Positions 1 through 8,500 are shown, numbered from the stretch's first letter. The stretch: 64,000 nucleotides of DNA from VRUE01 sp963697915 (GCA_963697915.1 OY969103.1:1426001-1490000); one strand, 5' to 3'. Notes: a model not told the origin generated them from the sequence alone. A program made the numbers and translations.

Positions 1-226
1 GCAGCCGCAGCCGGGGGCCGCGCTGCTTCGCCTCGCCGCTGCCGCGCACCACGGTCCCGCCGGCGCGCAGGCCCTCGGCACCGGCCGCCAGCCTCAGCGT
101 CGCGCCGCCCTCGACCGTCGCCGCCGCGGCGCCGCCCGGCGCGACGAGCGCGGCCAGGGCGAGCAGCGCGAGCAGGCAAATCGAAAGCGGTCTCAGCGGG
201 TTGTAGGTGCGGCGGGTCGAGCTCAT
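1..226 (-). CDS. Secreted HtaA-like protein, N-terminal fragment (continues past window edge)
   Basis: Reading leftwards from an ATG at 226, the frame is open to the window edge (75 codons). It begins with a basic n-region, a hydrophobic stretch rich in Leu/Ala and an AAAA-type cleavage region, so it is a secreted protein. The mature start (TVEGGATLRLAAGAEGLRAG) has the same pattern as the mature N-termini of the two HtaA-like proteins at 45499-47709 (GGxxxLxLxxGxxxxLxxxxV), which suggests the same family. It is divergent from the HtaA operon and shares the iron-box-like palindrome at 252-269 with it, so iron/haem control is likely. Only the N-terminus is visible; function is inferred from context. 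Confidence 0.65.
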   Translation of the reverse strand, partial: MSSTRRTYNPLRPLSICLLALLALAALVAPGGAAAATVEGGATLRLAAGAEGLRAGGTVVRGSGEAKQRGPRLRL

Positions 227-251
227 CGGCGGACAACCCTACAGGGATCTG

Positions 252-269
252 TATTAGGCTGCCCTAATA
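252..269. promoter_or_regulatory. DtxR/IdeR-like iron box between divergent haem genes
   Basis: TATTAGGCTGCCCTAATA is a nearly perfect 18-bp palindrome that resembles the DtxR/IdeR consensus (TTAGGTTAGSCTAACCTAA). It lies between the divergent starts at 226 and 322, placed to repress both. A sister site is at 1245-1266. Binding by a DtxR-family repressor is inferred; no such regulator is in the window. Confidence 0.6.
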
Positions 270-321
270 ATGCCGAGCCGGATGCTCGGGAATGAGAAGC
301 CACGAGAGGAAGGCGAAGCCA

Positions 322-1215
322 GTGACAGGTCGTGTTCAGGTTAGGGAGTTGGGCCGTGCGGGCGGCGTGTTGACGGCGGCCCTCGCCGTTCTCGCCCTGG
401 TTGCCTGCGCGCTGGCGCCGTCGGCGCGGGCCGAGACCTTCAGCTCCGGCGACCTCGATTGGGGCGTCAAGACGAGCTTCCGCAACTACATAAAAGGAGG
501 GGGCCTGATCGAGACCTCCGGCGGGGCGACCGAGAACGTCGACGGCACGATCCGCTTCCCGGTCTTCGCCGGCAGCTATGACGAGGTGAGCGAGAGCGGC
601 AGCATCGCCGCGGGGGGCTCGGTTCGCTTCACCGCCCACGGTGGCGCGCTCGACATGACGATCAGCAACCCGGTCCTCGAGCTCGACGGGGACAGTGGCC
701 TTCTACGCGCTTTTGTCGGCTCCAAGCGGAACTCCGGCGGAGTCATCTGCGAGGAGGTCGAGCTCGTCGCGTACAACCTCGCCGGAACCCCACCGGAGCT
801 CGGCCCGCCGTTCGAGCTGAGCACCGCCGTCGGTGATCTGACGGCCGCTGGAGTGCCCGTCTTCGAGCCCTTCTACCCGGTTGGTGAAGATATGGACGCT
901 GTGTCGATCGCGGCCACCGCCGGCACGCCGAACCCGCCGCCACCGCCGCCGGCCTGCCCGACGGATGACCCCACCGATCCCGGAACCCCCACCGATCCCG
1001 GAACGTCCAATCCGACCCCCGGGGGCGACCAACCGGCGGCGCCGGCCACGCAGCCCCTGACGCAGGGCGCGGTCCACAAACCCAAGCCCAAGCGCTGCAA
1101 GAAGGGCTTCCGCAAGGTCAAAGTCAAGGGCAAGGCGCGCTGCGTGAAGAAGAAGAAGCAGGGCAAGGCGGCGAAGCGCAAGGCCGCCAAGCGCCGCGCC
1201 GCGAAGCGCGCCTAG
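322..1215 (+). CDS. Secreted HtaA-domain haem-binding protein
   Basis: 297 aa. A signal peptide is followed by one HtaA domain opening with LDWGVKTSFRNYI (about residues 45-200), the hallmark of corynebacterial HtaA/HtaB haem-acquisition proteins, with the later elements RFPVFAGSYD and HGGALDMTISNP. A Pro/Gly/Thr linker (PTDPGTPTDPGT) leads to a Lys/Arg-rich tail with two cysteines (RCKKGFRKVKVKGKARCVKK). I chose GTG 322 because GAGGAAGG lies 8 nt upstream and the signal peptide then matches the length of the next gene's; ATG 292 is an in-frame alternative with a poor ribosome site. Known for the family: haem binding at the cell surface and transfer to an importer. No haem ABC transporter is in the window. 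Confidence 0.8.
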   Translation: MTGRVQVRELGRAGGVLTAALAVLALVACALAPSARAETFSSGDLDWGVKTSFRNYIKGGGLIETSGGATENVDGTIRFPVFAGSYDEVSESGSIAAGGSVRFTAHGGALDMTISNPVLELDGDSGLLRAFVGSKRNSGGVICEEVELVAYNLAGTPPELGPPFELSTAVGDLTAAGVPVFEPFYPVGEDMDAVSIAATAGTPNPPPPPPACPTDDPTDPGTPTDPGTSNPTPGGDQPAAPATQPLTQGAVHKPKPKRCKKGFRKVKVKGKARCVKKKKQGKAAKRKAAKRRAAKRA

Positions 1216-1244
1216 CACTGCCAAGGCAAACCTTGCTCTCTATG

Positions 1245-1266
1245 TATTAGGGTGCCCTAACTTAAT
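1245..1266. promoter_or_regulatory. DtxR/IdeR-like iron box upstream of second HtaA gene
   Basis: TATTAGGGTGCCCTAACTTA (1245-1264) shares the TATTAGG..GCCCTAA core with the palindrome at 252-269 and resembles the DtxR/IdeR box. It lies 51 bp before the start at 1317, so the second HtaA gene probably has its own iron-repressed promoter rather than depending only on readthrough. Confidence 0.6.
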
Positions 1267-1316
1267 CCGAGTCATCGACTCGGATATACAGCTCGACAGT
1301 TAGGGAGGCGGCGTTG

Positions 1317-4300
1317 ATGAAGGTTGGCACCGGCAGGTTGGAGTCGCGCGCGCTCGCGCGGCTGGGGATGGCCCTGATCGCGGCGCTCTGCGCCTTCGCG
1401 CTCGCCGCACAGGCGCGCGCGGACGACGACCCCGACCCCGTCCCAATCGCCACCGGCGCCGGTCTCGACTGGGGGATCAAGGCCTCCTTCCGCAACTACA
1501 TCGAGGGCGGCATCGCGCAGGGGGCGATCAGCCAGGGCGACGGCGCCACCCGCAACCCCGACGGCAGCTTCCACTTCCCCGTCGCCGGCGGCAGCTATGA
1601 CCCGGCGACCAAGACGACCGTCGCCGAGTTCTCCGGCTTCGTCCACATGGAAGGTCATCACGGGGCGCTGGAGATGCACATCGCCGATCCCAAGCTGGTG
1701 ATCTCGCCGACCCGGCAGCAGCTCCTCGCCGACGTGACCAGCAAGCCGATCGCCGGTGGCGAGGCGGTCGTCTACCCCGACGTCGACTTCGCCACGCTCG
1801 AGATAGCCGCTGTCGAGCCCGAGGTCGCGGCGGGGGTGACCACCTGGTCGCAGCTGCCGGCCACGGTGGCGCCGGGAGCGGTGTCCGCCTTCGCCAACCA
1901 CTACGCGGTCGGCACCGCGATCGACCTGGTCTCCTTTTCCTACGACGGGCCGGGCGGCAAGCCCGAGCCACCGCTGGAGCAGTGGAGCGAGCCGGGAGAG
2001 CCCGTCCTCGGCGTGGTTGCCGAGGCGGAGCTGGCCGACGGCGTCAAGGTGGGTGGGATCGGGCCCGACCCGACTGACGGCGTCGTCCACGTAGTCGGCA
2101 GGTCGGCGAGTGGGGGAACGGCGTTCCGGGCTCTCGACCCGGAGACGCTGGCGCCGATCGCCGCGCACGACGATCCCACCATCACCTGGAACCTGGACAG
2201 CGAGCTGCTCAGCTCACGGCGCTTGGCTTTCGCCGCCGGCACGATCTTCGCCGCCACCCCCGGCGGCCCGGTGCATGTCACCGATTGGCAGGACGGGGCA
2301 TACGTCAGCCGCGTGGGTTCGCCGATCGGCACGGCGACCCCGAGAGCGCCCGCGCAGCTCGCCGCGTCACCGGCGGGTGACCGCCTCTACATGAGCGGCG
2401 GCCTGAGCAGCAGCGCCTGGATGCGGGTTCTCACCCAAACCGCGGAGGGCTGGACCGAGGCCGCACCCACGGTCGTCGGCGGCGGCATAACTCAGGCGAT
2501 GGTGATCGATGGGGACGGCGATGTGGTGGAGACTCGCCGTGGTGGCAATCCCTTCCTGCGGCCGATAGCGACCCTCGACTTCGGCGCCGAGACGGTGACG
2601 CGCAACGAGATCGCGGACACTCTTCCCGCCGACGGTGAGTACATGTGGCTCGCCAAGGGCCCTGCCGGTGCTGTCTACGCCGCCGAGTGGTCGGTCGGCC
2701 CGGGGCGGGTGCTGAAGCTGACCAAGGGACCGGGTGGGTACGCGGTGGACGGCAGCCCCGTCGCCACTGGCCATGAGCTGACCGCTCTCGCGATCGACGG
2801 CAGCGACGGGACGGTCTACGTTGCCGCCCGGACCGGCGGCGGCACGCACCCGCTCCTCGCCATCCGCGCGGGCGAGGTCGTCGCCTCCCTCGAGCTGCCG
2901 GCCGCCGCCGAGCTGCTCGCCGCGGCAGGCGGGACCGTGTACGCGTCCGATGGCACCGGCCAGATCTGGGCCATCAGCCAGATCGGCACCACCCCCGAGA
3001 TCACCACCGACCCCGCCGACCAGACCATCGCCCTCCAGGCCGAAGAGCAGTCCGGGCAGGTCAGCTTCAGCGCCGCCGCCAGCGGCGAGCCCACTCCGAC
3101 CGTGCGGTGGCAGTCGCGCCAGCCCGGGGAGATCATCTTCGCCGACCTCGAGGGTGAGACCGGCCCGATTCTGCAGGTCGAGGCCGGCCGCGAGGACCAG
3201 GGGACCGAGTACCGGGCGGTCTTCGCCAACAGCGCCGAAGTAGGCGAGGAGACCAGGGAGGTTGGCGCGGTCGCCACCGCGCCGGCGACCCTCACGGTCG
3301 ACAGCGCCCCCGAAGTCCTCGCCGAGCCCGAAGCGGCGAGCACGATCGCCGGCTCAGAGGCCGTCTTCAAGGTCCTCTCCGGCGGCAATCCCTTCCCCGA
3401 GATCGTCTGGCAGCGCCGCGTCAACGGCTTCTGGGAGGCGGTCAGCCCCGACTCGGGCGACTTCGAGGTGGAGGGCGGCTTCCTCGCCATCCCCGAGACC
3501 AACCTGGAGATGTCCGGGGCCAAGTTCCGCGCTCGCCTCGCCAACTCGGTCGGCACCGCGTTCACCAAAGCGGTGACGCTGACGGTGAGCGAGGCGTCGC
3601 CAGGCGGCGTCGTCAGCTTCGGCTCGGGCCACCTCGACTGGGGGATCAAGGAGTCCTTCCGCAAATACATCGTCGGCCCGATCGCCCACGGTTCCTATGA
3701 GGCGAGCTCGGGCGCCACCAAGAACCCCGATGGCACGATCCGCTTCAGCGTCTACGCCGGTGAGTACGACGGAGAGACCGGCAAGGGCGAGATCGACGCC
3801 GACGGCACGGTTCGCTTCGCCGGCCACGACGGTGGCTCGGGGCCCCTGCTCGAGCTCACGGTCAGCGACCCCGAGGTCGAGCTGGCGGGTGGCACCGCGA
3901 CCCTGATCGCCGACGTCGCCTCCAAGCCCCTGGCCGGTGGCGCCCCGCTGGTCTCCGATGGCGTCGAGCTCGCCGAGCTCGACGTCGAGGAGCTCACCCC
4001 GACCCCTGTCACCGACCCCGAAGGGGGCCTCGCCTTTGGCCCCGCCGCGGCGACCCTGACCACCGCCGGCTCGCCGGCTTTTGCCGGCTTCTACACCCCC
4101 GGCGACGAGCTCGACCCGGTCGCGGTCACCGCGATCCTCGGCGAGCCACGGGAGCCGTCGGTCGACCCACCGGTCGACCCGCCGCTCAAACAGCTACCGC
4201 CGACCCCGCGGCCGACCCCCCCGGCGCCGACCCCGCCCGCCAAGTCGAAGAAGGGCAAGAAGCCGAAGGCGAAGAAGGGCAAGAAGGGCAAGCGCTGCGG

Positions 4301-4403
4301 CAAGGGGCGGCGCGTGGCTAGAGTGCGCGGCAAGAAGCGCTGTGTGAAGAAGCGGAATGCGGCCGCCAAGCAGCGGGCCGGCAAGCGAAAGGGCGTGCGA
4401 TGA
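1317..4403 (+). CDS. Large secreted protein: HtaA - propeller-like - Ig-like x2 - HtaA - basic tail
   Basis: 1028 aa. Order: signal peptide (1-36); HtaA domain opening with LDWGIKASFRNYIEG (about 47-190); a region of about 350 residues with propeller-like repeats; two Ig-like domains (about 560-750, with PTVRWQSR and PEIVWQRR strand motifs); a second HtaA domain opening LDWGIKESFRKYI (about 770-930); a Pro-rich linker; and a Lys/Arg tail with two cysteines (KRCGKGRRVARVRGKKRC). ATG 1317 has GGGAGG 8 nt upstream; TTG 1314 is less likely. Its stop overlaps the next start (ATGA, 4400-4403), so translation is coupled. Inferred role: surface capture of haem or haemoproteins, the Ig and propeller parts serving as spacer or protein-binding modules. 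Confidence 0.8.
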   Translation: MKVGTGRLESRALARLGMALIAALCAFALAAQARADDDPDPVPIATGAGLDWGIKASFRNYIEGGIAQGAISQGDGATRNPDGSFHFPVAGGSYDPATKTTVAEFSGFVHMEGHHGALEMHIADPKLVISPTRQQLLADVTSKPIAGGEAVVYPDVDFATLEIAAVEPEVAAGVTTWSQLPATVAPGAVSAFANHYAVGTAIDLVSFSYDGPGGKPEPPLEQWSEPGEPVLGVVAEAELADGVKVGGIGPDPTDGVVHVVGRSASGGTAFRALDPETLAPIAAHDDPTITWNLDSELLSSRRLAFAAGTIFAATPGGPVHVTDWQDGAYVSRVGSPIGTATPRAPAQLAASPAGDRLYMSGGLSSSAWMRVLTQTAEGWTEAAPTVVGGGITQAMVIDGDGDVVETRRGGNPFLRPIATLDFGAETVTRNEIADTLPADGEYMWLAKGPAGAVYAAEWSVGPGRVLKLTKGPGGYAVDGSPVATGHELTALAIDGSDGTVYVAARTGGGTHPLLAIRAGEVVASLELPAAAELLAAAGGTVYASDGTGQIWAISQIGTTPEITTDPADQTIALQAEEQSGQVSFSAAASGEPTPTVRWQSRQPGEIIFADLEGETGPILQVEAGREDQGTEYRAVFANSAEVGEETREVGAVATAPATLTVDSAPEVLAEPEAASTIAGSEAVFKVLSGGNPFPEIVWQRRVNGFWEAVSPDSGDFEVEGGFLAIPETNLEMSGAKFRARLANSVGTAFTKAVTLTVSEASPGGVVSFGSGHLDWGIKESFRKYIVGPIAHGSYEASSGATKNPDGTIRFSVYAGEYDGETGKGEIDADGTVRFAGHDGGSGPLLELTVSDPEVELAGGTATLIADVASKPLAGGAPLVSDGVELAELDVEELTPTPVTDPEGGLAFGPAAATLTTAGSPAFAGFYTPGDELDPVAVTAILGEPREPSVDPPVDPPLKQLPPTPRPTPPAPTPPAKSKKGKKPKAKKGKKGKRCGKGRRVARVRGKKRCVKKRNAAAKQRAGKRKGVR

Positions 4404-4711
4404 AGGCAGGAGATCCGGTCAGCGAAGGCGCCGAGCGCGCCATCACCCACCTCAACGAGGACCACGCCGACGCCCTGCTCGACATGGCGCTGGCGATCGG
4501 CGGCTGCCCCGAGGCGACCGCCGCCCGCTGCGTCGACGCCGACAGCACCGGGCTCGACCTGATTGCCACCACCGCCGACGGCGAGGTCGACGTCCGCGTC
4601 CCCTACGACGAGCCGATCGAGAGCCCGGGCGGCCTGCGCGTGGCGACCGTCGCGCTGGCCAAACGGGCGCGCGCCGAGCTCGGCCGGCCCGTCCCCGACG
4701 GCTCGCACTGA
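4400..4711 (+). CDS. DUF2470-domain protein, putative haem-iron utilisation
   Basis: 103 aa cytoplasmic protein with no signal peptide. The motif AITHLNEDHADALLDMA near the N-terminus is the signature of DUF2470 (PF10615), which occurs alone and as the C-terminal part of HugZ/HutZ-type haem-utilisation proteins. The ATG overlaps the stop of the HtaA gene by 4 nt, so the two are made together; this context supports a role in handling haem or its iron after uptake. The N-terminal split-barrel oxygenase domain of HugZ is absent, so haem-degrading activity should not be assumed. It ends 1 nt before the stop of the convergent DUF2149 gene. Confidence 0.75.
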   Translation: MKAGDPVSEGAERAITHLNEDHADALLDMALAIGGCPEATAARCVDADSTGLDLIATTADGEVDVRVPYDEPIESPGGLRVATVALAKRARAELGRPVPDGSH

Positions 4712-4712
4712 G

Positions 4713-5015
4713 CTAGCGGCGCCCCTTTACGTAGAGCAGCCGGCCGTCGGGCAGGCGGTAGACCTGGCCGACCGGCTCGCCGTGGCCGCTGGCGCTGGGC
4801 TTGCCCGCCGGGCTCGGCAGCACGCGTCCCGCCTGTCGCGCCGCCTCGCGCCGCTCGATCTCACCGCTCTGGGCGTTGAAGGTCAGGCCCAGGCCGGCGA
4901 TCAGGAAGGCGACGGCGAGGATCATGCCGATGTCGAAGAGGTTGACCAGCCCGTCGAGCGGGTCGCCCGCGTTCTCCTCGATCTGGCCGTGGCGGCCGAG
5001 GCCGATCCTGCTCAT
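4713..5015 (-). CDS. DUF2149 small membrane protein (ExbD-like partner)
   Basis: 100 aa. The N-terminal motif DPLDGLVNLFDIGMILAVAF leads into a single transmembrane helix with an acidic residue just before it, the same layout as ExbD/TolR; the rest is outside and ends in YRLPDGRLLYVKG. It matches DUF2149 (PF09919), a family I know to sit beside MotA/TolQ/ExbB proteins and cobalt-chelatase-like genes in archaea. The ATG overlaps the ExbB-type gene's stop (ATGA at 5012-5015). Last gene of the cobalamin-riboswitch operon. Inferred role: with the channel protein, converts ion flow into movement of the extracellular B12-binding proteins. There is no TonB homologue in the window. Confidence 0.75.
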   Translation of the reverse strand: MSRIGLGRHGQIEENAGDPLDGLVNLFDIGMILAVAFLIAGLGLTFNAQSGEIERREAARQAGRVLPSPAGKPSASGHGEPVGQVYRLPDGRLLYVKGRR

Positions 5016-5617
5016 GCCGGCGGCGCCGTTTCCGACCCCTGCTCCAGCGCGGCCAGGTCTTCGGTGTACATCCGCGTGCGGGCAAGGGTGAGGGCGAAGG
5101 CGACGGTCCCGACCAGCAGGCCGACGACGGTCGCGCCGAAGGCGTCGCGCAGGTTCTCGGCCAGGGCCGGGACGTTGCCGTCGCCGAGCGCGGCGAGGCC
5201 GGGGGCGAGTGGGATCAGCGTCCCCATCAGGCCGAGCGCCGGGCCGGCGCGGACCAGCAGGCGGGTGCGGTCGAGTCGCCGCTGCACGCCGAGCTCGTAG
5301 CGCGCCAGGGCGTGCTCGCGGGCGCGGCCCCGATCGGGGCCGGTCGCGGTGGCGATCTCGACCAGCGCCTCCCCGGCGAGTGCGCCGGGGGCGCTGTAGG
5401 CGCAGGCGCTCGCCCGTTGCGGCTCGGCGATCGCGGCTTCGGTCAGCTCACGCAGGTCGAGGTCCCGAGCGCGGACGCGGCGGCGCCAGTATTCGGCTCC
5501 GAAGCGGCCGAGCTCCAGGGCGCAGAGCAGCAGCGCCGCGACTGCGGCGATCAGCACCGGGACCTCGAGCGCGGTCGCGATCTCGGCCAGGCTGTTGCCG
5601 AGGCTGAGCGCGCTCAT
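5012..5617 (-). CDS. MotA/TolQ/ExbB-type proton channel protein
   Basis: 201 aa. One hydrophobic helix near the N-terminus (about 18-38, PVLIAAVAALLLCALELG), a long cytoplasmic loop, then two adjacent helices (about 115-175) containing GPALGLMGTLIPLAPGLAAL and FGATVVGLLVGTVAFALTLA, which is the conserved core of MotA/TolQ/ExbB (GLxGTxxG... then ...TxxGLxxAI). Start and stop codons overlap both neighbours by 4 nt, so it is produced together with the prenyltransferase-repeat and DUF2149 proteins under cobalamin-riboswitch control. Such channels normally drive TonB or Tol at an outer membrane; here the likely host has none, so the driven partner is probably one of the B12-locus proteins. Confidence 0.85.
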   Translation of the reverse strand: MSALSLGNSLAEIATALEVPVLIAAVAALLLCALELGRFGAEYWRRRVRARDLDLRELTEAAIAEPQRASACAYSAPGALAGEALVEIATATGPDRGRAREHALARYELGVQRRLDRTRLLVRAGPALGLMGTLIPLAPGLAALGDGNVPALAENLRDAFGATVVGLLVGTVAFALTLARTRMYTEDLAALEQGSETAPPA

Positions 5618-7137
5618 TGGAGAACCTCCCCCCGGCGGCGCTCCCAGCCGGCGCCGCCGGCGGCGAGCAGCAGGGCGAGCCCGCCGATCCCGATCGCCAC
5701 CCGCACCTCACCGTCCTCGATCCCGGCTCCGTCCAGGCCGGGCGCCCCAAAGGCCGGCTCTCCCCGCGCGGTCGCGCCGATCAGCGTGCCGGTCACCAGG
5801 GGATCGTCTGAGCCGTCGCCATCGCTTCCCCCGGAACCGCGGCCGCCGGCGCCGGCGAACACCTTGGGTGCCGGGTCGACGGCGGCCGCGGTCGCTTCCA
5901 CCGTCGCCGTCCCGGTCGGCTGCTCCCTGTTGATGCCCCGGCGGCTCCGGCTGTGGTTGGCCACCCGGCCGCCCTCTCTGCGGATCACCCTCGCTCCACC
6001 CGGGGTCCTGCCCTTGCTCTGTGGTTTCGGGCGGCTGAAGAGCGGTGCGCCGCCGCCACCGCCGCCGGCGATCACTCCCGACCCCGATTGGCCGCCCTCG
6101 CCCTCGCCCGGCTCGGGCGCCGTCGCCGGGGGGTTGGACCGGGGCGCGGCGGGGATCGGCCAGCTGTGCCCGCCGAGGGCGACCGAGCTGTAGGCGGTCA
6201 TCCAGATGCCGTTGACGTCCTGGCCGCGTTTCCAGCGGATGTGACCGTCGGGTTCCTGCAGCGATTCCAGGAAGCTCAGCGGGTCGGCCGACTGGTCCGC
6301 GCCGCCGCGCCAGCTCTCCGGGTTCTCGCCGACCGCCCAGATCGCCTGCACGACCCAGGCGGTCGAGGCGGCGTTCGGCTCCGGGTTGCCGGGGAATTCC
6401 GGGAAGCCGCCATCGGGGGCCTGGGCGCGTCGCAGGTAGCCGATTCCCGCCTCGACCGCGGCGTTGCGGCCGCGACCAGCCGCGACCAGCGCCTGGATCG
6501 CGGCCCCGGTCATGTCGACTTCGTCGCGCGAGCCGCCCGCCAGCCAGGCCCAGCCGCCGTTGTCCAGCTGCCCGGCTTCGATCCACCCGGCCGCGGACTC
6601 GATCGCCGTCCGCGCGGCTGGGTCCCGCAGCGGCGCGAGGGCGAAGATGGCGAAGATCGTGTCGTTGACGCCCGCCCCGCCGCCCGGCACGTGGGGGAAG
6701 GAGCCGTCGTCGCGCCCGCGGGCGAGCAGCTCCTCGACCAGGTCGACGCCGCCGAAGTCGTGGGGATCGGCGCCCGCCGCGTTGACGACCATCAGTTCGC
6801 GCTCGAGCTGGGTCGTGCAGGCCACCGGCGCGCACTCGCTTTCCTCGATCCCCTGGCGGTAGTTGGCGACCAGGTAGGAGAAGGCGTCGGCGCCCGTTTC
6901 GCGGCGTTGGTCCTGGGGGTTGACCCCGGCCGCCGCCAGCGCCAGCGCGGTCCAGGCGCTGGTGATCTGGCTCGGTTCCCCCGACCCCCCGAACCCACCG
7001 CTTGCCTGCTGGGCCTCCTGCAGGTAGCGGACGGTTCTGTCGAGCGAGGCCTGGTTGGCCGGGTTGGCCGCCGCCGCGGCCGCGGCCGCGAAGAGCATCC
7101 CGCCCAGCGCCAGCGTGAGGAGGAGGCGGCGGCGCAT
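5614..7137 (-). CDS. Membrane-anchored prenyltransferase-repeat (alpha/alpha-barrel) protein, B12-regulated
   Basis: 507 aa. Signal peptide (MRRRLLLTLALGGMLFAAAA...), then about five squalene-cyclase/prenyltransferase-type repeats seen as QQASGGFGG, RDDGSFPH, QLDNGGWAW, QAPDGGFPEF and QEPDGHIRW (residues about 35-315). No DxDD cyclase motif is visible, so it is a binding fold, not an enzyme. A Gly/Pro/Ser-rich spacer follows and a single C-terminal helix (VRVAIGIGGLALLLAAGGAG) with an Arg tail anchors it in the membrane. The same alpha6/alpha6 fold forms the N-terminal half of intrinsic factor and transcobalamin. ATG 7137 lies 2 bp after the DUF4430 gene's stop; its own stop overlaps the channel gene. 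Inferred: membrane-side receiver for corrinoid. Confidence 0.8.
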   Translation of the reverse strand: MRRRLLLTLALGGMLFAAAAAAAANPANQASLDRTVRYLQEAQQASGGFGGSGEPSQITSAWTALALAAAGVNPQDQRRETGADAFSYLVANYRQGIEESECAPVACTTQLERELMVVNAAGADPHDFGGVDLVEELLARGRDDGSFPHVPGGGAGVNDTIFAIFALAPLRDPAARTAIESAAGWIEAGQLDNGGWAWLAGGSRDEVDMTGAAIQALVAAGRGRNAAVEAGIGYLRRAQAPDGGFPEFPGNPEPNAASTAWVVQAIWAVGENPESWRGGADQSADPLSFLESLQEPDGHIRWKRGQDVNGIWMTAYSSVALGGHSWPIPAAPRSNPPATAPEPGEGEGGQSGSGVIAGGGGGGAPLFSRPKPQSKGRTPGGARVIRREGGRVANHSRSRRGINREQPTGTATVEATAAAVDPAPKVFAGAGGRGSGGSDGDGSDDPLVTGTLIGATARGEPAFGAPGLDGAGIEDGEVRVAIGIGGLALLLAAGGAGWERRRGEVLQ

Positions 7138-7139
7138 GG

Positions 7140-8465
7140 CTAGTTCGGCACCCTGACCTTGCCCAGCGCCGTGCTCGCGCCGCGGCCGAGGGTGTCGGTG
7201 ACGGTCAGGCGCAGCGCGTAGGCGGCGCCCGCCGCGAGGCGGATCGTCGCCGAGCTGCCCCGGTTGCCGCGGGCGCGGTTCGTCCAGCGGGCGCCCTTGC
7301 GTCCCAGCGGCCTCGCCGCGATCGCCCAGCGGGCGACGCCGGCGCCGGCGTCGCGCACGCGCCAGCTGACGCTGACCAGGCCGCGCGAGAGCCGGCTGCG
7401 GTCGAGGCGCGGCCGCCCCAGCCGCACTCGGCCGGCCACGGCCGCCGGGGGGACGGTCGAGGAAGGGCCGGCGGCGCCCGGCGCCGACCCCTGGCCCCCG
7501 CCACCGCCGGCCTGCTCGCCCCCGCCATTGCCGTCCGGCTCTTCGTCGAGTTCGCCGGGCAGGGGCGGCGGGGGTGAGCGGACCAGGGCGTCGCCGGGGG
7601 GCTCGGCGCAATCGCTCGCCGGGGGCTCTGGGACGCAGACGTCGAGTCGGTTGGAGCGGATCACGGCCTCGACGCCCGCGTCGAAGTCGGCCGCCTTGAT
7701 CCGGTGCCAACCCGGCTCGGTGAAGGTGATGCTCGCCCTGCCGTCGGCGCCGGTCAGCTCCGTCTCCTCGCTCTCCACGTCGACGCTCTGGAAGCCCTGC
7801 CCGTCGGTCGTCACCGGCGCCACTTCGGCGCCGCTGTAGGGGGTGGTGCTGCGGGTCGGGGCCGCCGGCGGCGGGCCCTGGCCGGAGTTGGTCCAGACGT
7901 CGACCTCTACCTCGAAGGGCTGGTCCAGGGTCGCGGTCGCGGTCAGCGGCAGGGCGCCGCCGGAGTAATCGCCCGGGTAGAGCAGCAGCCGGGGCCGGTC
8001 GCGGAAGGCGTCGTAGACCCAGAGCACCTCGTCGCCAACGTCGAGTTGGTCCTGGCAGCCGCCCACCGCGGTGAAGACGTTGTTGACGATGACCCCCCAG
8101 TACTTGAAGCTGCCCGTTTCCTGGGCGTCGGGCCCCCAGCGCTCGACGAAGTAGTCCTCCCACTGGCTGTTCCAGATCCCGTCGAAGCTCTCGCCGATGA
8201 TCCGCATCGCGTCGGAGGAGGCCGAGGTCGGGGTCACGCCGGGCGGCGCCGACGAGTTGACTCCGACCGCGCCGTTGCAACGCCGCCACTTCGAGTCGGT
8301 CGCGCCCTTGACCCGGTGGACGTCGGTGAGGACCGGGCCCTCGAAGAGGGTTCTGGCCTTGCCCTCGATCCTGACCTTGACCTCGATCGGGGCCGCCTGG
8401 GCCGGCGGGGCGGCGAGTGCCGGGAGAAGAAGAGCGACGACGAACGCCGCTATTGGTGTGCGCAT
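7140..8465 (-). CDS. Secreted DUF4430-domain protein, first gene of cobalamin-riboswitch operon
   Basis: 441 aa. Signal peptide (MRTPIAAFVVALLLPALAAP), then a DUF4430-like domain with YWGVIVNNVFTAVGGC and LDVGDEVLWVYDAF (about 115-150), followed by an Ig-like region, a Pro/Gly-rich linker and a C-terminal beta-rich domain with WRVRDAGAGVARW. DUF4430 is related to the C-terminal beta domain of intrinsic factor/transcobalamin, where it closes over cobalamin. I chose ATG 8465 because GAAAGGGG lies about 8 nt upstream; a GTG 18 nt further up would bury that site. Directly downstream of the minus-strand cobalamin riboswitch. Inferred: soluble or wall-attached corrinoid binder working with the next gene. 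Confidence 0.8.
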   Translation of the reverse strand: MRTPIAAFVVALLLPALAAPPAQAAPIEVKVRIEGKARTLFEGPVLTDVHRVKGATDSKWRRCNGAVGVNSSAPPGVTPTSASSDAMRIIGESFDGIWNSQWEDYFVERWGPDAQETGSFKYWGVIVNNVFTAVGGCQDQLDVGDEVLWVYDAFRDRPRLLLYPGDYSGGALPLTATATLDQPFEVEVDVWTNSGQGPPPAAPTRSTTPYSGAEVAPVTTDGQGFQSVDVESEETELTGADGRASITFTEPGWHRIKAADFDAGVEAVIRSNRLDVCVPEPPASDCAEPPGDALVRSPPPPLPGELDEEPDGNGGGEQAGGGGGQGSAPGAAGPSSTVPPAAVAGRVRLGRPRLDRSRLSRGLVSVSWRVRDAGAGVARWAIAARPLGRKGARWTNRARGNRGSSATIRLAAGAAYALRLTVTDTLGRGASTALGKVRVPN

Positions 8466-8500
8466 GCCTTGACCCCTTTCCACGAGGGCAGTCGACGTAC

